14,348 nucleotides of DNA, from assembly GCA_900770865.1 (NCBI GenBank), contig CAAGLU010000198.1, forward strand, positions 1-14,348, in the 5' to 3' direction. The position numbers and the translations under genes are program-made. Positions 1-7,310 of this stretch are shown piece after piece; the stretch's first letter is position 1; each line of letters starts with the position of its first letter. The notes beneath the pieces are model-generated. The model was given only the letters and a program-made list of their open reading frames with translations, was not told the origin of the DNA and did no database searches. Origin of the DNA: an uncultured Atopobiaceae bacterium. GTDB taxonomy: Bacteria; Actinomycetota; Coriobacteriia; Coriobacteriales; Atopobiaceae.

Positions 1-1280
1 GGCTGCATGAAGTCTGCCGTGGGGCCGCCAACGTCGTTGATGTAGCCCTTGAAGTCGGGGTCGTGCGTCATGGCCGTGGCCTCGGCAACCAGGGACTCGT
101 CGCTTCTCGCCTGGATGATGCGCCCCTGGTGGAAGTTGAGCGCGCAGAACGAGCACTCGCCCAGGCAGCCTCGGTTGCTCGAGAGCGAGAACTTCACCTC
201 GGCGATGGCCGGGATGCCGCCGGCGGCGTCGTACATGGGGTGCGCGGCGCGGGCGTAGGGCAGCTCGTAGACCGCGTCGAGCTCCGGCGTGGTGAGTGGC
301 TTGGCGGGCGGGTTCTGTATCACGTAGACACCGTGCTCGTACTCCTCGACCAGCGGGTGCGAGAGGTACGGGTTGAGGTTTCTGCACTGGATGCCAAAGC
401 TGCGCGCATACTCGGTCTTGTCGGCGCGCATGGCCTCCCAGGTGGGGAGAACCACGGGGTCAACGCACTGCTCGGTTGTTCTCGCACGGTAGACCGTGCC
501 GGCAATCCAGCTGATGTCGTGGACGTCCACGCCGCCGTCGAGGGCGTCGGCAATCTCGACAATGGAGCGCTCGCCCATGCCGTAGGAGATGATGTCGGCG
601 CCGGAGTCCAGAAGTATCGAACGCTTGAGCGAATCCGACCAGTAGTCGTAGTGGGCGAGGCGGCGCAGCGACGCCTCGATGCCGCCAAGCACGATGGGCA
701 CGTGCTTGTACGTGCGGCGAATGAGGTTGCCGTAGACCACGTCCGCGTGGTCGGGGCGCAGGCCCATCTTGCCGCCGGGGGAGTAGAAGTCCTTGGGGCG
801 ACGGTGCTTTGCCACGGTGTAGTGGTTGACCATCGAGTCCATGTTGCCGCTGCACACGAGAAACGCCAGGCGTGGCTCGCCCAGGACGGTGACGCTTGCG
901 GGGTCGCGCCAGTCGGGCTGCGCGATGACGCCCACCTTGTAGCCGTGCGACTCCAGCACGCGCGTGATGATAGCGCAGGCAAACGAGGGGTGGTCAACGT
1001 AGGCGTCGCCGCTCACAAAGACGAAGTCGCACTGGTCCCAGCCGCGCGCCTCCATGTCCTCGCGCGAGACAGGGAGAAAGGCCGAGCGGTCCGGGCCGCG
1101 GTGTGCCTGCGCCGAGACGGGCTTGCCGACGTGGGCGCCGGCGCCGTGGCCGCCGTGGGTGCGATGGCCGCCGTGCGCGCCGTGGGAACCGTGGGCGGTG
1201 CCGCCGCGGCCCTGAGACCCGTGCCGCGCGCCGTGCTCGTTATCTCCACGCTGTCGTGTCCCGCGCGTCTTCTCGTCCAT
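1..1280 (-). CDS. ygiQ: YgiQ-family radical SAM protein (3' end outside the window)
   Basis: Leftward gene, start ATG at 1280-1278, open to the left edge; 426 codons are visible. An AGAGG ribosome site lies 4 nt upstream of the start. After a 65-residue extension comes the family N-terminal region (FLPVSREDMEARGWDQ, then GDAYVDHPSF and IAQPDW at about 68-124). GGIEASLRR is at 199-207. The radical SAM cluster motif CX3CX2C is Cys372, Cys376 and Cys379 (CLGECSFC), followed by ALNFHQGR as is usual in this family. Family members are usually longer than what is visible, so the C-terminal part is missing here. YgiQ proteins bind a [4Fe-4S] cluster and SAM, but their substrate is not established. 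The extension is odd: His residues recur every third position (30, 33, 36, 39, 42, 45) in a Gly-rich stretch. Family is certain; function is not. Confidence 0.93.
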   Translation of the reverse strand, partial: MDEKTRGTRQRGDNEHGARHGSQGRGGTAHGSHGAHGGHRTHGGHGAGAHVGKPVSAQAHRGPDRSAFLPVSREDMEARGWDQCDFVFVSGDAYVDHPSFACAIITRVLESHGYKVGVIAQPDWRDPASVTVLGEPRLAFLVCSGNMDSMVNHYTVAKHRRPKDFYSPGGKMGLRPDHADVVYGNLIRRTYKHVPIVLGGIEASLRRLAHYDYWSDSLKRSILLDSGADIISYGMGERSIVEIADALDGGVDVHDISWIAGTVYRARTTEQCVDPVVLPTWEAMRADKTEYARSFGIQCRNLNPYLSHPLVEEYEHGVYVIQNPPAKPLTTPELDAVYELPYARAAHPMYDAAGGIPAIAEVKFSLSSNRGCLGECSFCALNFHQGRIIQARSDESLVAEATAMTHDPDFKGYINDVGGPTADFMQ

Positions 1281-1484
1281 GCGTCCTCTTTTCTCTGCGT
1301 ATCCGCAACCAGTGTAGTAGAAAGCCCAGCTCACGCGCCCGCGGGCACCGGCAGCATCGCGTCGCAACGTTACGTTATGAAATTGCTAACGGAGTGTCAG
1401 AAACGTGTAACCTGCCAGCGAGAGGGCCATGTTTGGTTGCATCAGGTATGATGCTTGCGCTAACAATCGAAAGGTGACGCCTAC
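1281..1484. promoter_or_regulatory. Divergent intergenic region, ygiQ / PiT permease
   Basis: This 204-nt spacer separates two genes that point away from each other, so it should hold both promoters. On the plus strand, TATGAT at 1447-1452 fits a -10 box and leaves a leader of about 26 nt. A GAAAGG ribosome site (1469-1474) lies 10 nt before the permease ATG. No good -35 is visible at 17 nt. The nonamer AGGTATGAT (1444-1452) also occurs in front of the glutamine synthetase homologue (11726-11734). A small dyad CGTTA-N9-TAACG sits at 1373-1391 and could bind a regulator. No factor is assigned. Confidence 0.4.
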
Positions 1485-2531
1485 ATGGTCAGCTTCTCCC
1501 AGTTTGTCGCAGCCGTCCAGACCAATCCGTTCCTCGCGTTGGTCATGGTCCTGGTCATTGGGACCATCTTCGTAAACGGCGCGACGGACGCCGCGAACGC
1601 CATCGCCGAGCCCGTGGGCACGCGCGCCATTGGCGTCAACCAAGCCATCGCCATGAGCGTGGTGTGCAACTTCGTGGGTCTTATCGGCATGACGCTCATC
1701 TCCACGGCCGTGGCGAACACCATGAGCGGCATGGTCGACTTTGGCGGAGACACACATGCCGCCCTTATCGCCCTGGCGGCTGCAACCGTGGGCATTGTGA
1801 CCTGGGCTTCTATCGCCTGGGTCTTTGGCATCCCCACCTCCGAGAGCCACGCGCTTATCGCCGGCCTCACCGGTGCCGCGCTCGCCGTGCACGGCGGCCT
1901 CGAGGGCGTGAACATGGGCGAGTGGATCAAGGTCATCTACGGCCTGGTGCTCTCGACGGTTCTGGGCTATGGCGCCGGCTGGGTCATCGCCAAGGTCATC
2001 CCCGTGATCTTTAGGCAGGCGGATCGACGCCGCATGAATAACATCTTCAAGAAGTGGCAGGTCGTGGGTGCCGCGGGCATGGCCACCATGCACGGTGCTC
2101 AGGATGGCCAGAAGTTCATGTCCACCGCGATGATGGCCGTGCTCCTCTCGCAAGGCATGTCCGTCGACGGCGCGCAGTTCCCGCTTTGGATTGAGGTCAT
2201 CTGCGCCGCGGCCATGGCCATTGGCACCGCCATCGGCGGCAAGCGCATCATCAAGAAGGTGGGCATGGAGATGGTCTCGCTCGAGCAGTACCAGGGCTTT
2301 GCCGCCTCGGTGAGCGCCACGGCGTCGCTGCTCATCGCTACCCTCACGGGCCTTCCCGTCTCGACTACCCACACGTCGACCGCCGCCATGATGGGCGCCG
2401 GCGCGGCAAAGAACGTTCGCTCCGTCAACTGGGGCGTTGCCAAGGAAATGGTCCTCGCCTGGGTCTTCACGTTCCCCGGCTGCGGCCTTATTGGATACCT
2501 GCTCACCAAGCTTTTCCTCGTTCTGTTCTAA
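1485..2531 (+). CDS. PiT-family inorganic phosphate permease
   Basis: 348-residue membrane protein of the PHO4/PiT family (low-affinity phosphate transport coupled to cations). The family's inverted duplicate architecture is clear. The first half has VNGATDAANAI (30-40) and GIPTSESHALIAGLTGA (115-131). The second half has HGAQDGQK (203-210) and GLPVSTTHTSTAAMMGAG (289-306). The canonical GAND motif reads GATD and GAQD here, a mild variation. Hydrophobic segments fill most of the chain, with a charged cytoplasmic loop at about 178-192. The start ATG is preceded by GAAAGG. The stop codon TAA forms part of the ribosome site of the DUF47 gene 9 nt downstream, so the two are co-transcribed and probably work together. 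No periplasmic phosphate-binding protein is present, which fits PiT rather than Pst. Confidence 0.95.
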   Translation: MVSFSQFVAAVQTNPFLALVMVLVIGTIFVNGATDAANAIAEPVGTRAIGVNQAIAMSVVCNFVGLIGMTLISTAVANTMSGMVDFGGDTHAALIALAAATVGIVTWASIAWVFGIPTSESHALIAGLTGAALAVHGGLEGVNMGEWIKVIYGLVLSTVLGYGAGWVIAKVIPVIFRQADRRRMNNIFKKWQVVGAAGMATMHGAQDGQKFMSTAMMAVLLSQGMSVDGAQFPLWIEVICAAAMAIGTAIGGKRIIKKVGMEMVSLEQYQGFAASVSATASLLIATLTGLPVSTTHTSTAAMMGAGAAKNVRSVNWGVAKEMVLAWVFTFPGCGLIGYLLTKLFLVLF

Positions 2532-2540
2532 GGAGAACCC

Positions 2541-3161
2541 ATGCCCCGTGCCAAGAAAGAGGACATCTTCTACACCCTGCTCAAGGACTTTGCCGCGCGC
2601 ATCGAGGACGCGGCCGTGGAGTACGTGAAGGTCATCACGGACTTCCCCGAGACCACGTCCGAGATTCCGCAGATGAAGGTCTACGAGAACAAGTGCGACG
2701 AGAAGGTCAAGCACATCATGGAGGAGCTCTACTCGTCCTTCGTGACGCCCATCGAGCGCTCGGACATCAACGACCTGGCGCTTGCCATGGACGACATCGT
2801 TGACTACATGAATGCCATCGCCTCGGGGTTGGACCTCTTCAACGTGAACGAGATGCGCAAGGAGGGCCCGCAGATGGCCAACCTCACGCTGACGGCCGTC
2901 AAGGACATCCACGTGATGATCGATCATCTGCCCGACTACAAGAAGGACACGCTGGTCATGGAGAAGGCCATCGCCGTGGGCCACATCGAGGACGAGGGCG
3001 ACCTTGTCTATCAGAATGCGCTGCGTCGCCTCTTCTTGGAGGAGCCCAACGGCCGCTACACCGTCACGTGGACGCGCCTTTTCGACCAGATGGAGAACCT
3101 GCTGGACGCGTGCGACAACACCGCAGGCGTCGTGCGCTCCGTGGTGCTCAAGGGCGCATAG
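2541..3161 (+). CDS. DUF47 / PhoU-like phosphate transport accessory protein
   Basis: 206-residue, mostly helical, charged protein of the DUF47 (PhoU-related) family. These are routinely encoded next to PiT permeases and are thought to regulate them. Family features visible are the N-terminal FYTLLKDFAARI, a middle region with acidic metal-binding-type runs (ERSDINDLALAMDDIVDYMN at about 74-93), and the C-terminal repeat with IEDEGDLVYQNALRRLF (about 152-168). There is no signal peptide or membrane segment, so it is cytoplasmic. TAAGGAG at 2529-2535 serves as stop codon for the permease and as ribosome site here. The order permease then DUF47 is the reverse of many operons. A stem-loop terminator follows at 3192. 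Confidence 0.92.
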   Translation: MPRAKKEDIFYTLLKDFAARIEDAAVEYVKVITDFPETTSEIPQMKVYENKCDEKVKHIMEELYSSFVTPIERSDINDLALAMDDIVDYMNAIASGLDLFNVNEMRKEGPQMANLTLTAVKDIHVMIDHLPDYKKDTLVMEKAIAVGHIEDEGDLVYQNALRRLFLEEPNGRYTVTWTRLFDQMENLLDACDNTAGVVRSVVLKGA

Positions 3162-3191
3162 GCTTCGTTTCATTCCCTAGGCTGAGCTTTG

Positions 3192-3232
3192 GCGGCTGAC
3201 GTTTCACGAATGTGGGCGTCAGCCGCTTGTTG
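3192..3232 (+). terminator. Stem-loop terminator after the phosphate operon
   Basis: GCGGCTGACG (3192-3201) pairs perfectly with CGTCAGCCGC (3217-3226) across a 15-nt loop and is followed by the T-rich TTGTTG. It lies 30 nt after the DUF47 stop codon, as expected for a Rho-independent terminator. Confidence 0.7.
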
Positions 3233-3481
3233 TGCGGCCGTTCGCAAATTCGAGTGCCAAATAGACTTGCCTAAGTGCGCCGAACTTGCCTCCGTTGCAC
3301 AGTTTTTGCCCGTTCTGCGCCGAACTGGAATTTTGTGTAACGAAGGCAAGTTCGATGCAAGTCGTCCCATCGGCTGCGCCGAAATCGGGCTCGGCGGTTC
3401 TTTGTCTGTCCCTTCTTGCGAATTGATCGCTGCTCTGGATATCTCCATTGGCCTAGATGCCATGCTATGTGCTTTCAAGAA
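3233..3481. other. Non-coding gap with long hairpin and terminator-like end (candidate small RNA or repeat)
   Basis: No coding frame here has a supported start. An imperfect hairpin spans 3264-3363. Outer arms 3264-3270 and 3357-3363 are perfect. Inner arms 3281-3301 and 3334-3354 match at 19 of 21 positions, with one of the two exceptions a G-T pair. Unpaired bases are 3271-3280 and 3355-3356, and the loop is 32 nt. Just after it, CGCCGA (3377-3382) pairs with TCGGCG (3391-3396) and is followed by GTTCTTT, terminator-like. The nonamer TGCGCCGAA occurs three times (3276, 3316, 3375). This could be a small RNA, a long leader for nadA, or an intergenic repeat. The strand is not established. Confidence 0.4.
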
Positions 3482-3516
3482 CTGTCTTGTCAGATGGCAA
3501 GACAGAGTGCCATACT
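3482..3516 (+). promoter_or_regulatory. nad operon promoter with probable NiaR operator
   Basis: A dyad CTGTCTTG (3482-3489) / CAAGACAG (3498-3505) with an 8-nt spacer overlaps a plausible promoter: TTGTCA (3487-3492), 18 nt, CATACT (3511-3516). The transcription start would fall near 3523, giving a leader of about 30 nt before nadA. NiaR repressors bind dyads of about this size in front of niacin/NAD genes, and niaR is the last gene of this operon. The dyad is seen directly; the assignment to NiaR is inference. Confidence 0.55.
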
Positions 3517-3553
3517 GTCGCCCCAGTGGCCATGCCAACCAAAGGGGAGCATC

Positions 3554-4492
3554 GTGGAGGAAGACCAAACTGGGCGCAGGGAAGCGCTCGCCGAGAAGGT
3601 CGAGCGGCTCAAACGCGAGAGGGGCGCCGTGGTTCTGGCGCACTACTATGTCCCTGCCGAGACCCAACGTCTCGCGGATTACGTGGGCGACTCGTTCTAC
3701 CTGGCCCGTCTTGCAAAGACCCTCGATGCACCGGTCATCGTGCTGTGCGGTGTCTCGTTCATGGCCGAGAGCGTGAAGCTCCTCAACCCCGCGCGCCGCG
3801 TCCTCATGCCGGAGACCGCCGCGGACTGCCCCATGGCACACATGGTGCGCCGCGAGGACGTGGACCGCGTGCGCGCCGAGGTCCCCGACCTTGCCGTTGT
3901 GGCCTACGTGAACACAACGGCCGAGGTCAAGCGCTGGGCGGATGTCTGCGTGACCTCCTCGAACGCCATCAAAGTGGTGCGCGAGCTGCCCGAGAAGAAC
4001 ATTCTCTTCATCCCCGACATGAACCTCGGTCGCTACGTTGCAGAGCAGGTGCCCGAGAAGCACGTAATCTTGAACCGCGGCTACTGCCCAACGCACAACA
4101 AGATTGGCCTTGCGCAGGTCGAGGCGCTGGAGCTGGCGCACCCGGACGCGCTGATCCTGGCACATCCCGAGTGCACACGCGAGGTGCTCGACGAGGCGGA
4201 CTTCATCGGCTCCACCAAGCAGATCATCGAGCGCGTCGCCACGGGCGAGGAGCGCGAGTACATCGTGCTCACCGTGGTGGGCGTCGCGGACCAGATCGCG
4301 CAGCGCACCGAGGGCCAGGGCAAGCGCATCTACTTCCCCGAGCCCGCGCCTGTGTGCCCCAACATGGCCATGGTCACGCCCGAGAAGCTCCTGGCCTGCC
4401 TGGAGAACATGACGGGCGAGGTCGCGCTGCCGGAAGAGCCGCAGCGCGCAGTCGAGCCGCTCGAGCGCATGCTCGAGCTGGCGGGGAGATGA
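3554..4492 (+). CDS. nadA: Quinolinate synthase NadA
   Basis: Condenses iminoaspartate (from NadB) with dihydroxyacetone phosphate to quinolinate; cytoplasmic [4Fe-4S] enzyme. GTG start chosen at 3554: AAAGGGGAG (3541-3549) is a strong ribosome site 4 nt before it, and it gives a normal 312-residue protein. Upstream ATGs would put the promoter and operator inside the gene. Visible motifs are the N-terminal VVLAHYYVPAETQRLADYVGDS (hydrophobic strand plus HYY), VNTTAEVK, SSNAIKVV and PDMNLGRYV. Three Cys fit the cluster ligands: Cys92 (DCPMA), Cys178 (GYCPTH) and Cys268 (VCPNM). Their spacing of 86 and 90 is close to that of the compact bacterial enzymes. The stop TGA overlaps the nadB start (ATGA). 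Confidence 0.96.
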   Translation: MEEDQTGRREALAEKVERLKRERGAVVLAHYYVPAETQRLADYVGDSFYLARLAKTLDAPVIVLCGVSFMAESVKLLNPARRVLMPETAADCPMAHMVRREDVDRVRAEVPDLAVVAYVNTTAEVKRWADVCVTSSNAIKVVRELPEKNILFIPDMNLGRYVAEQVPEKHVILNRGYCPTHNKIGLAQVEALELAHPDALILAHPECTREVLDEADFIGSTKQIIERVATGEEREYIVLTVVGVADQIAQRTEGQGKRIYFPEPAPVCPNMAMVTPEKLLACLENMTGEVALPEEPQRAVEPLERMLELAGR

Positions 4493-5739
4493 GCGACATG
4501 GCACCAACTGCAACAGTGGAAAGGCCTGCCCAGTCAGGCGAGAAGGCCGTGGCAGCGCAGCCGCGAGTGCTCACGAGCGACGTCGTGATCGTGGGCTGCG
4601 GCGTGGCCGGGCTCTACTCGGTGCTCAACCTGCCGCGTGGCCTGCGCGTGACCATGATCTGCAAGGCGGACCTGGAGAGCTGCGACTCCATGCTCGCGCA
4701 GGGCGGCATCTGCGTGATGCGCGACCCCGACGACTACGACTCCTGGTTCGACGACACCATGCGCGCCGGTCACGGCGAGTGCCGCGCGCAGAGCGTGGAC
4801 ACCATGATCTGGTCGAGCCGCGACGTGATCCGCGACTTGGTGCGCTTGGGTGTCGACTTTGACCGCACGCCTGAGGGTGGCTTCGACTACACCCGCGAGG
4901 GCGCCCACTCGCGTCCGCGCATCCTCCACCACGCCGACGTCACGGGCAAGGAGATCACCACCAAGCTGCTCGCGCAGGTGCGCCGCCTTGACAACGTGGA
5001 GATCCACGAGCACGTATGCATGGACGACCTTCTCGTCGAGGGCGGCTCCTGCGTTGGCATTGTGGCGCACGACGCGCGCGGCCGGCGCCTTGAGCTGCGC
5101 GCACGCGACGTCATTCTCGCCACGGGCGGCATCGGTGGGCTCTACGAGCGCTCGACCAACTTCCCGTGCCTCACGGGCGACGGCTGCCGCGTGGCCGCGG
5201 CGCACGGCGTGGCGCTCGACCACATGGACTACGTGCAGATTCACCCCACGTCGCTCTATACCGAGAAGCCCGGGCGCGCCTTCCTGATCTCCGAGAGCTG
5301 CCGCGGCGAGGGCGCCATCCTGCTCAATGCCGCCGGCGAGCGCTTCTGCGACGAGCTCCAGCCGCGCGACGTGGTCTCGAAGGCCATCTACGACCAGATG
5401 GAGCGCGAGGGTTCGCACTACGTGCGCCTCTCGTTCGAGCGTGTGCCCGAGGACGTCATCTGCGGGCACTTTGCCCACATTTGGCAGCGCTGCCTGGAGG
5501 AGGGCTACGACATCCGCCGCGAGCCCATCCCCGTGGTGCCCGCGCAGCACTACCTCATGGGTGGCATCCACGTGGGCGCAAACTCCCAGACCACCCTGCC
5601 GCATCTCTACGCGGCGGGCGAGACAAGCTGCAACGGCGTGCACGGCGCCAACCGCCTGGCGAGCAACTCGCTTCTCGAGAGCCTCGTCTTCTCTCGGCTT
5701 GCCGCGCGCGACATCGTACGAGAAAGGCATGCCGCATGA
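4489..5739 (+). CDS. nadB: L-aspartate oxidase NadB (short form)
   Basis: Flavoenzyme that oxidises aspartate to iminoaspartate for NadA. The FAD-binding strand-turn-helix is at 31-42 (DVVIVGCGVAGL). SCDSMLAQGGI (64-74), EGAHSRPRILHHADVTGKEI (137-156), ATGGIGGLYERSTN (211-224) and DYVQIHPTSLY (247-257) are all family motifs. QPRDVVSKAIYDQM (291-304) holds the expected active-site Arg293, and the His of PAQHYLMGGI (His354) fits the second catalytic residue. FAD contacts follow in GETSCNGVHGANRLASNSLLE. At 416 residues it ends right after the flavin domain, without the C-terminal helical domain of the roughly 540-residue E. coli enzyme. The start overlaps the nadA stop as ATGA. A second ATG at 4498 has better spacing from GGGGAG and is a possible alternative. 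Confidence 0.95.
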   Translation: MSDMAPTATVERPAQSGEKAVAAQPRVLTSDVVIVGCGVAGLYSVLNLPRGLRVTMICKADLESCDSMLAQGGICVMRDPDDYDSWFDDTMRAGHGECRAQSVDTMIWSSRDVIRDLVRLGVDFDRTPEGGFDYTREGAHSRPRILHHADVTGKEITTKLLAQVRRLDNVEIHEHVCMDDLLVEGGSCVGIVAHDARGRRLELRARDVILATGGIGGLYERSTNFPCLTGDGCRVAAAHGVALDHMDYVQIHPTSLYTEKPGRAFLISESCRGEGAILLNAAGERFCDELQPRDVVSKAIYDQMEREGSHYVRLSFERVPEDVICGHFAHIWQRCLEEGYDIRREPIPVVPAQHYLMGGIHVGANSQTTLPHLYAAGETSCNGVHGANRLASNSLLESLVFSRLAARDIVRERHAA

Positions 5740-6599
5740 ACTCGGTGACACTTAAGCTGCAGGCAGAGCCGCTGATCCTCTCGGCGCTGCGCGAGGATAT
5801 CACCAGCGAGGACGTAACCACGGCGTCGGTGATTGGCGAGAACGCCACGGGCGAGGTGCGCCTCATTGCTAAGGAGGACGGCATCATCTGCGGGCTGGAC
5901 GTGTTCGCGCGCACCTTCGAGCTGCTTGACCCTACGGCCACCTGCGAGTTCTCGGTCGAGGAGGGGGCCGATGTCACCGCCGGCCAGGACCTTGGCTGCG
6001 TGCGCGCCCACGTGCGGGCGCTTCTCTCGGGCGAGCGGGTTGCTCTCAACTACCTGCAGCGCATGAGCGGCATTGCCACGGCGGCGCGCCGCATGTCTGC
6101 GCTCTTTGCCGGCACGCGCACGCGTCTGGTGGACACACGCAAGACCTGTCCCAACATGCGCGTCTTCGAGAAGGAGGCCGTCCGCGTGGGTGGCGCGGGC
6201 AACCACCGCTACAACCTCTCCGACGGCGTGCTGCTCAAGGACAACCACATCGACGCCGCCGGCGGTGTTGCTAAGGCCGTTGCCGCCGCGCGCGCCTACG
6301 CGCCTTTCGTGCGCAAGATCGAGGTTGAGGTCGAGACGATCGAACAGGTCAAAGAGGCCGTGGCCGCCAGGGCCGACATCATCATGCTCGACAACATGGA
6401 CTTGGACGCCATGCGCGAGGCCATCCGCGTGATTGACGGTGCGGCAGAGGTGGAGGTCTCGGGCAACGTCACGATGGAGCGCGCCGCCCGTCTCGCCGAC
6501 CTGGGCGTGGACTACGTCTCTTCCGGCGCGATCACCCACTCCGCGCCCATCCTCGACCTCTCGCTCAAGCACCTCACCGTGACCTCGAATCCATGCTAG
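5736..6599 (+). CDS. nadC: Nicotinate-nucleotide pyrophosphorylase (quinolinate phosphoribosyltransferase) NadC
   Basis: Converts quinolinate and PRPP to nicotinate mononucleotide, CO2 and pyrophosphate, completing the de novo route begun by NadB and NadA. It has 287 residues, the usual length. Motifs: ALREDITSEDVTT (17-29), GIICGLDV (49-56), LNYLQRMSGIAT (104-115), then the phosphoribosyl and quinolinate site DTRKTCPNMRVFEKEAVRVGG (133-153), NHRYNLSDGVLLKDNHI (156-172), IEVEVE, IMLDNMD and EVSGNV. In many homologues the TRK motif continues TTPG; here it is TCPN. ATGA overlaps the nadB stop, with AGAAAGG 8 nt upstream as ribosome site. The niaR gene follows after 10 nt. Confidence 0.96.
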   Translation: MNSVTLKLQAEPLILSALREDITSEDVTTASVIGENATGEVRLIAKEDGIICGLDVFARTFELLDPTATCEFSVEEGADVTAGQDLGCVRAHVRALLSGERVALNYLQRMSGIATAARRMSALFAGTRTRLVDTRKTCPNMRVFEKEAVRVGGAGNHRYNLSDGVLLKDNHIDAAGGVAKAVAAARAYAPFVRKIEVEVETIEQVKEAVAARADIIMLDNMDLDAMREAIRVIDGAAEVEVSGNVTMERAARLADLGVDYVSSGAITHSAPILDLSLKHLTVTSNPC

Positions 6600-6609
6600 G
6601 CTGAGGGGC

Positions 6610-7140
6610 ATGAGCGGAGAAGATCGCAGGGCAAAGATCGTGGCGCTCCTCGGCGAGGCCGGGGAGCCCATTTCTGGTGGCCAGCTGGCGCGCGAGCTTG
6701 GCGTGAGCCGGCAGGTCATCGTGCAGGACGTGGCGCTCCTCAGGCGCAGCGGCGTCGAGCTTGAGTCCACGCACCGTGGCTACGTGCTGCGCCGGCACGA
6801 CAGGCCGCGGCGCATCTTCAAGGTGTACCACACCGAGGAGCAGATAGAAGACGAGCTCAACCTTATCGTTGATTTGGGCGGAACCGTGGAGGACGTGGTG
6901 GTGAACCACCGAACGTACGGGGTCATTTCTGTGCCTCTCAACGTCTCCAGCCGGCGCGACGTGGAGCGCTACCTGGCCGACATTGCGTCGAGCAGGTCGA
7001 CGCCCCTCTCGCGCGTGACCTCCGGGTACCACTTCCACCACGTGAGCGCCCCATCCGAGGAGGCGCTGGACGAGATTGGCGCGGCGCTTGCCAAGCGTGG
7101 CTACCTGGTGGACCGTCTGCCGTACGAGACCGTGGAATGA
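6610..7140 (+). CDS. niaR: Niacin-responsive repressor NiaR (HTH plus 3H domain)
   Basis: 176-residue transcription factor. An N-terminal winged helix-turn-helix (about 6-60) has the recognition part GQLARELGVSRQVIVQDVALLRR. The C-terminal 3H domain (about 70-172) carries the expected metal-site residues: His74 and Glu82 eight residues apart, and His141 and His143 in GYHFHH; His100 is the third family histidine (VNHRTYG). In this family the 3H domain binds nicotinic acid, and the protein then represses niacin uptake or NAD synthesis genes. GAGGGG precedes the ATG, 10 nt after nadC, so it is the last gene of the nad operon and probably autoregulated through the dyad at 3482. Its last two codons and its stop lie inside a palindromic repeat. 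Confidence 0.93.
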   Translation: MSGEDRRAKIVALLGEAGEPISGGQLARELGVSRQVIVQDVALLRRSGVELESTHRGYVLRRHDRPRRIFKVYHTEEQIEDELNLIVDLGGTVEDVVVNHRTYGVISVPLNVSSRRDVERYLADIASSRSTPLSRVTSGYHFHHVSAPSEEALDEIGAALAKRGYLVDRLPYETVE

Positions 7141-7184
7141 GACAAAGGTGAGACAAAGGGACAGTCCCTTTGTCTCATTCCACG
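7131..7184. repeat. Palindromic repeat, copy 1, with extra tandem half-unit at the niaR end
   Basis: The core 7149-7177 is a 29-bp palindrome: arm TGAGACAAAGGGAC, a central A, and the complementary arm. The first 11 bases, TGAGACAAAGG, are also present directly before it (7138-7148), and the first TGA of that extra piece is the niaR stop codon. As a result a second, longer pairing exists: 7131-7148 is perfectly complementary to 7167-7184 (18 bp, loop 18 nt). The right arm can thus pair with either of two left arms. It may act as a transcription end or mRNA-stabilising hairpin; there is no T-run after it. Confidence 0.85.
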
Positions 7185-7310
7185 CCGTGTTGGTCCTCTG
7201 TTGGCTTTGTTACAAGCTCCGCAATGATTGCGACCAGCTGGTTTCAGCGTCCTACTCTGGTTGAACGCACGCTCGCACCTGCGCGCGATACGGATGAGAG
7301 GGGAATACCA

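Noticed and set aside
63..1451. 462-codon open frame on the plus strand opposite ygiQ
   Set aside because: It is the antisense shadow of a well-supported radical SAM gene; its translation is low-complexity Val/Ala/Arg-rich with no domain and no good start.
1386..3173. 595-codon open frame on the minus strand opposite the phosphate genes
   Set aside because: The His/Asp/Val-rich composition is typical of antisense of high-GC coding DNA; both plus-strand genes are certain.
4534..5751. 405-codon minus-strand frame opposite nadB
   Set aside because: Mirror of the nadB codon pattern, with no motifs.
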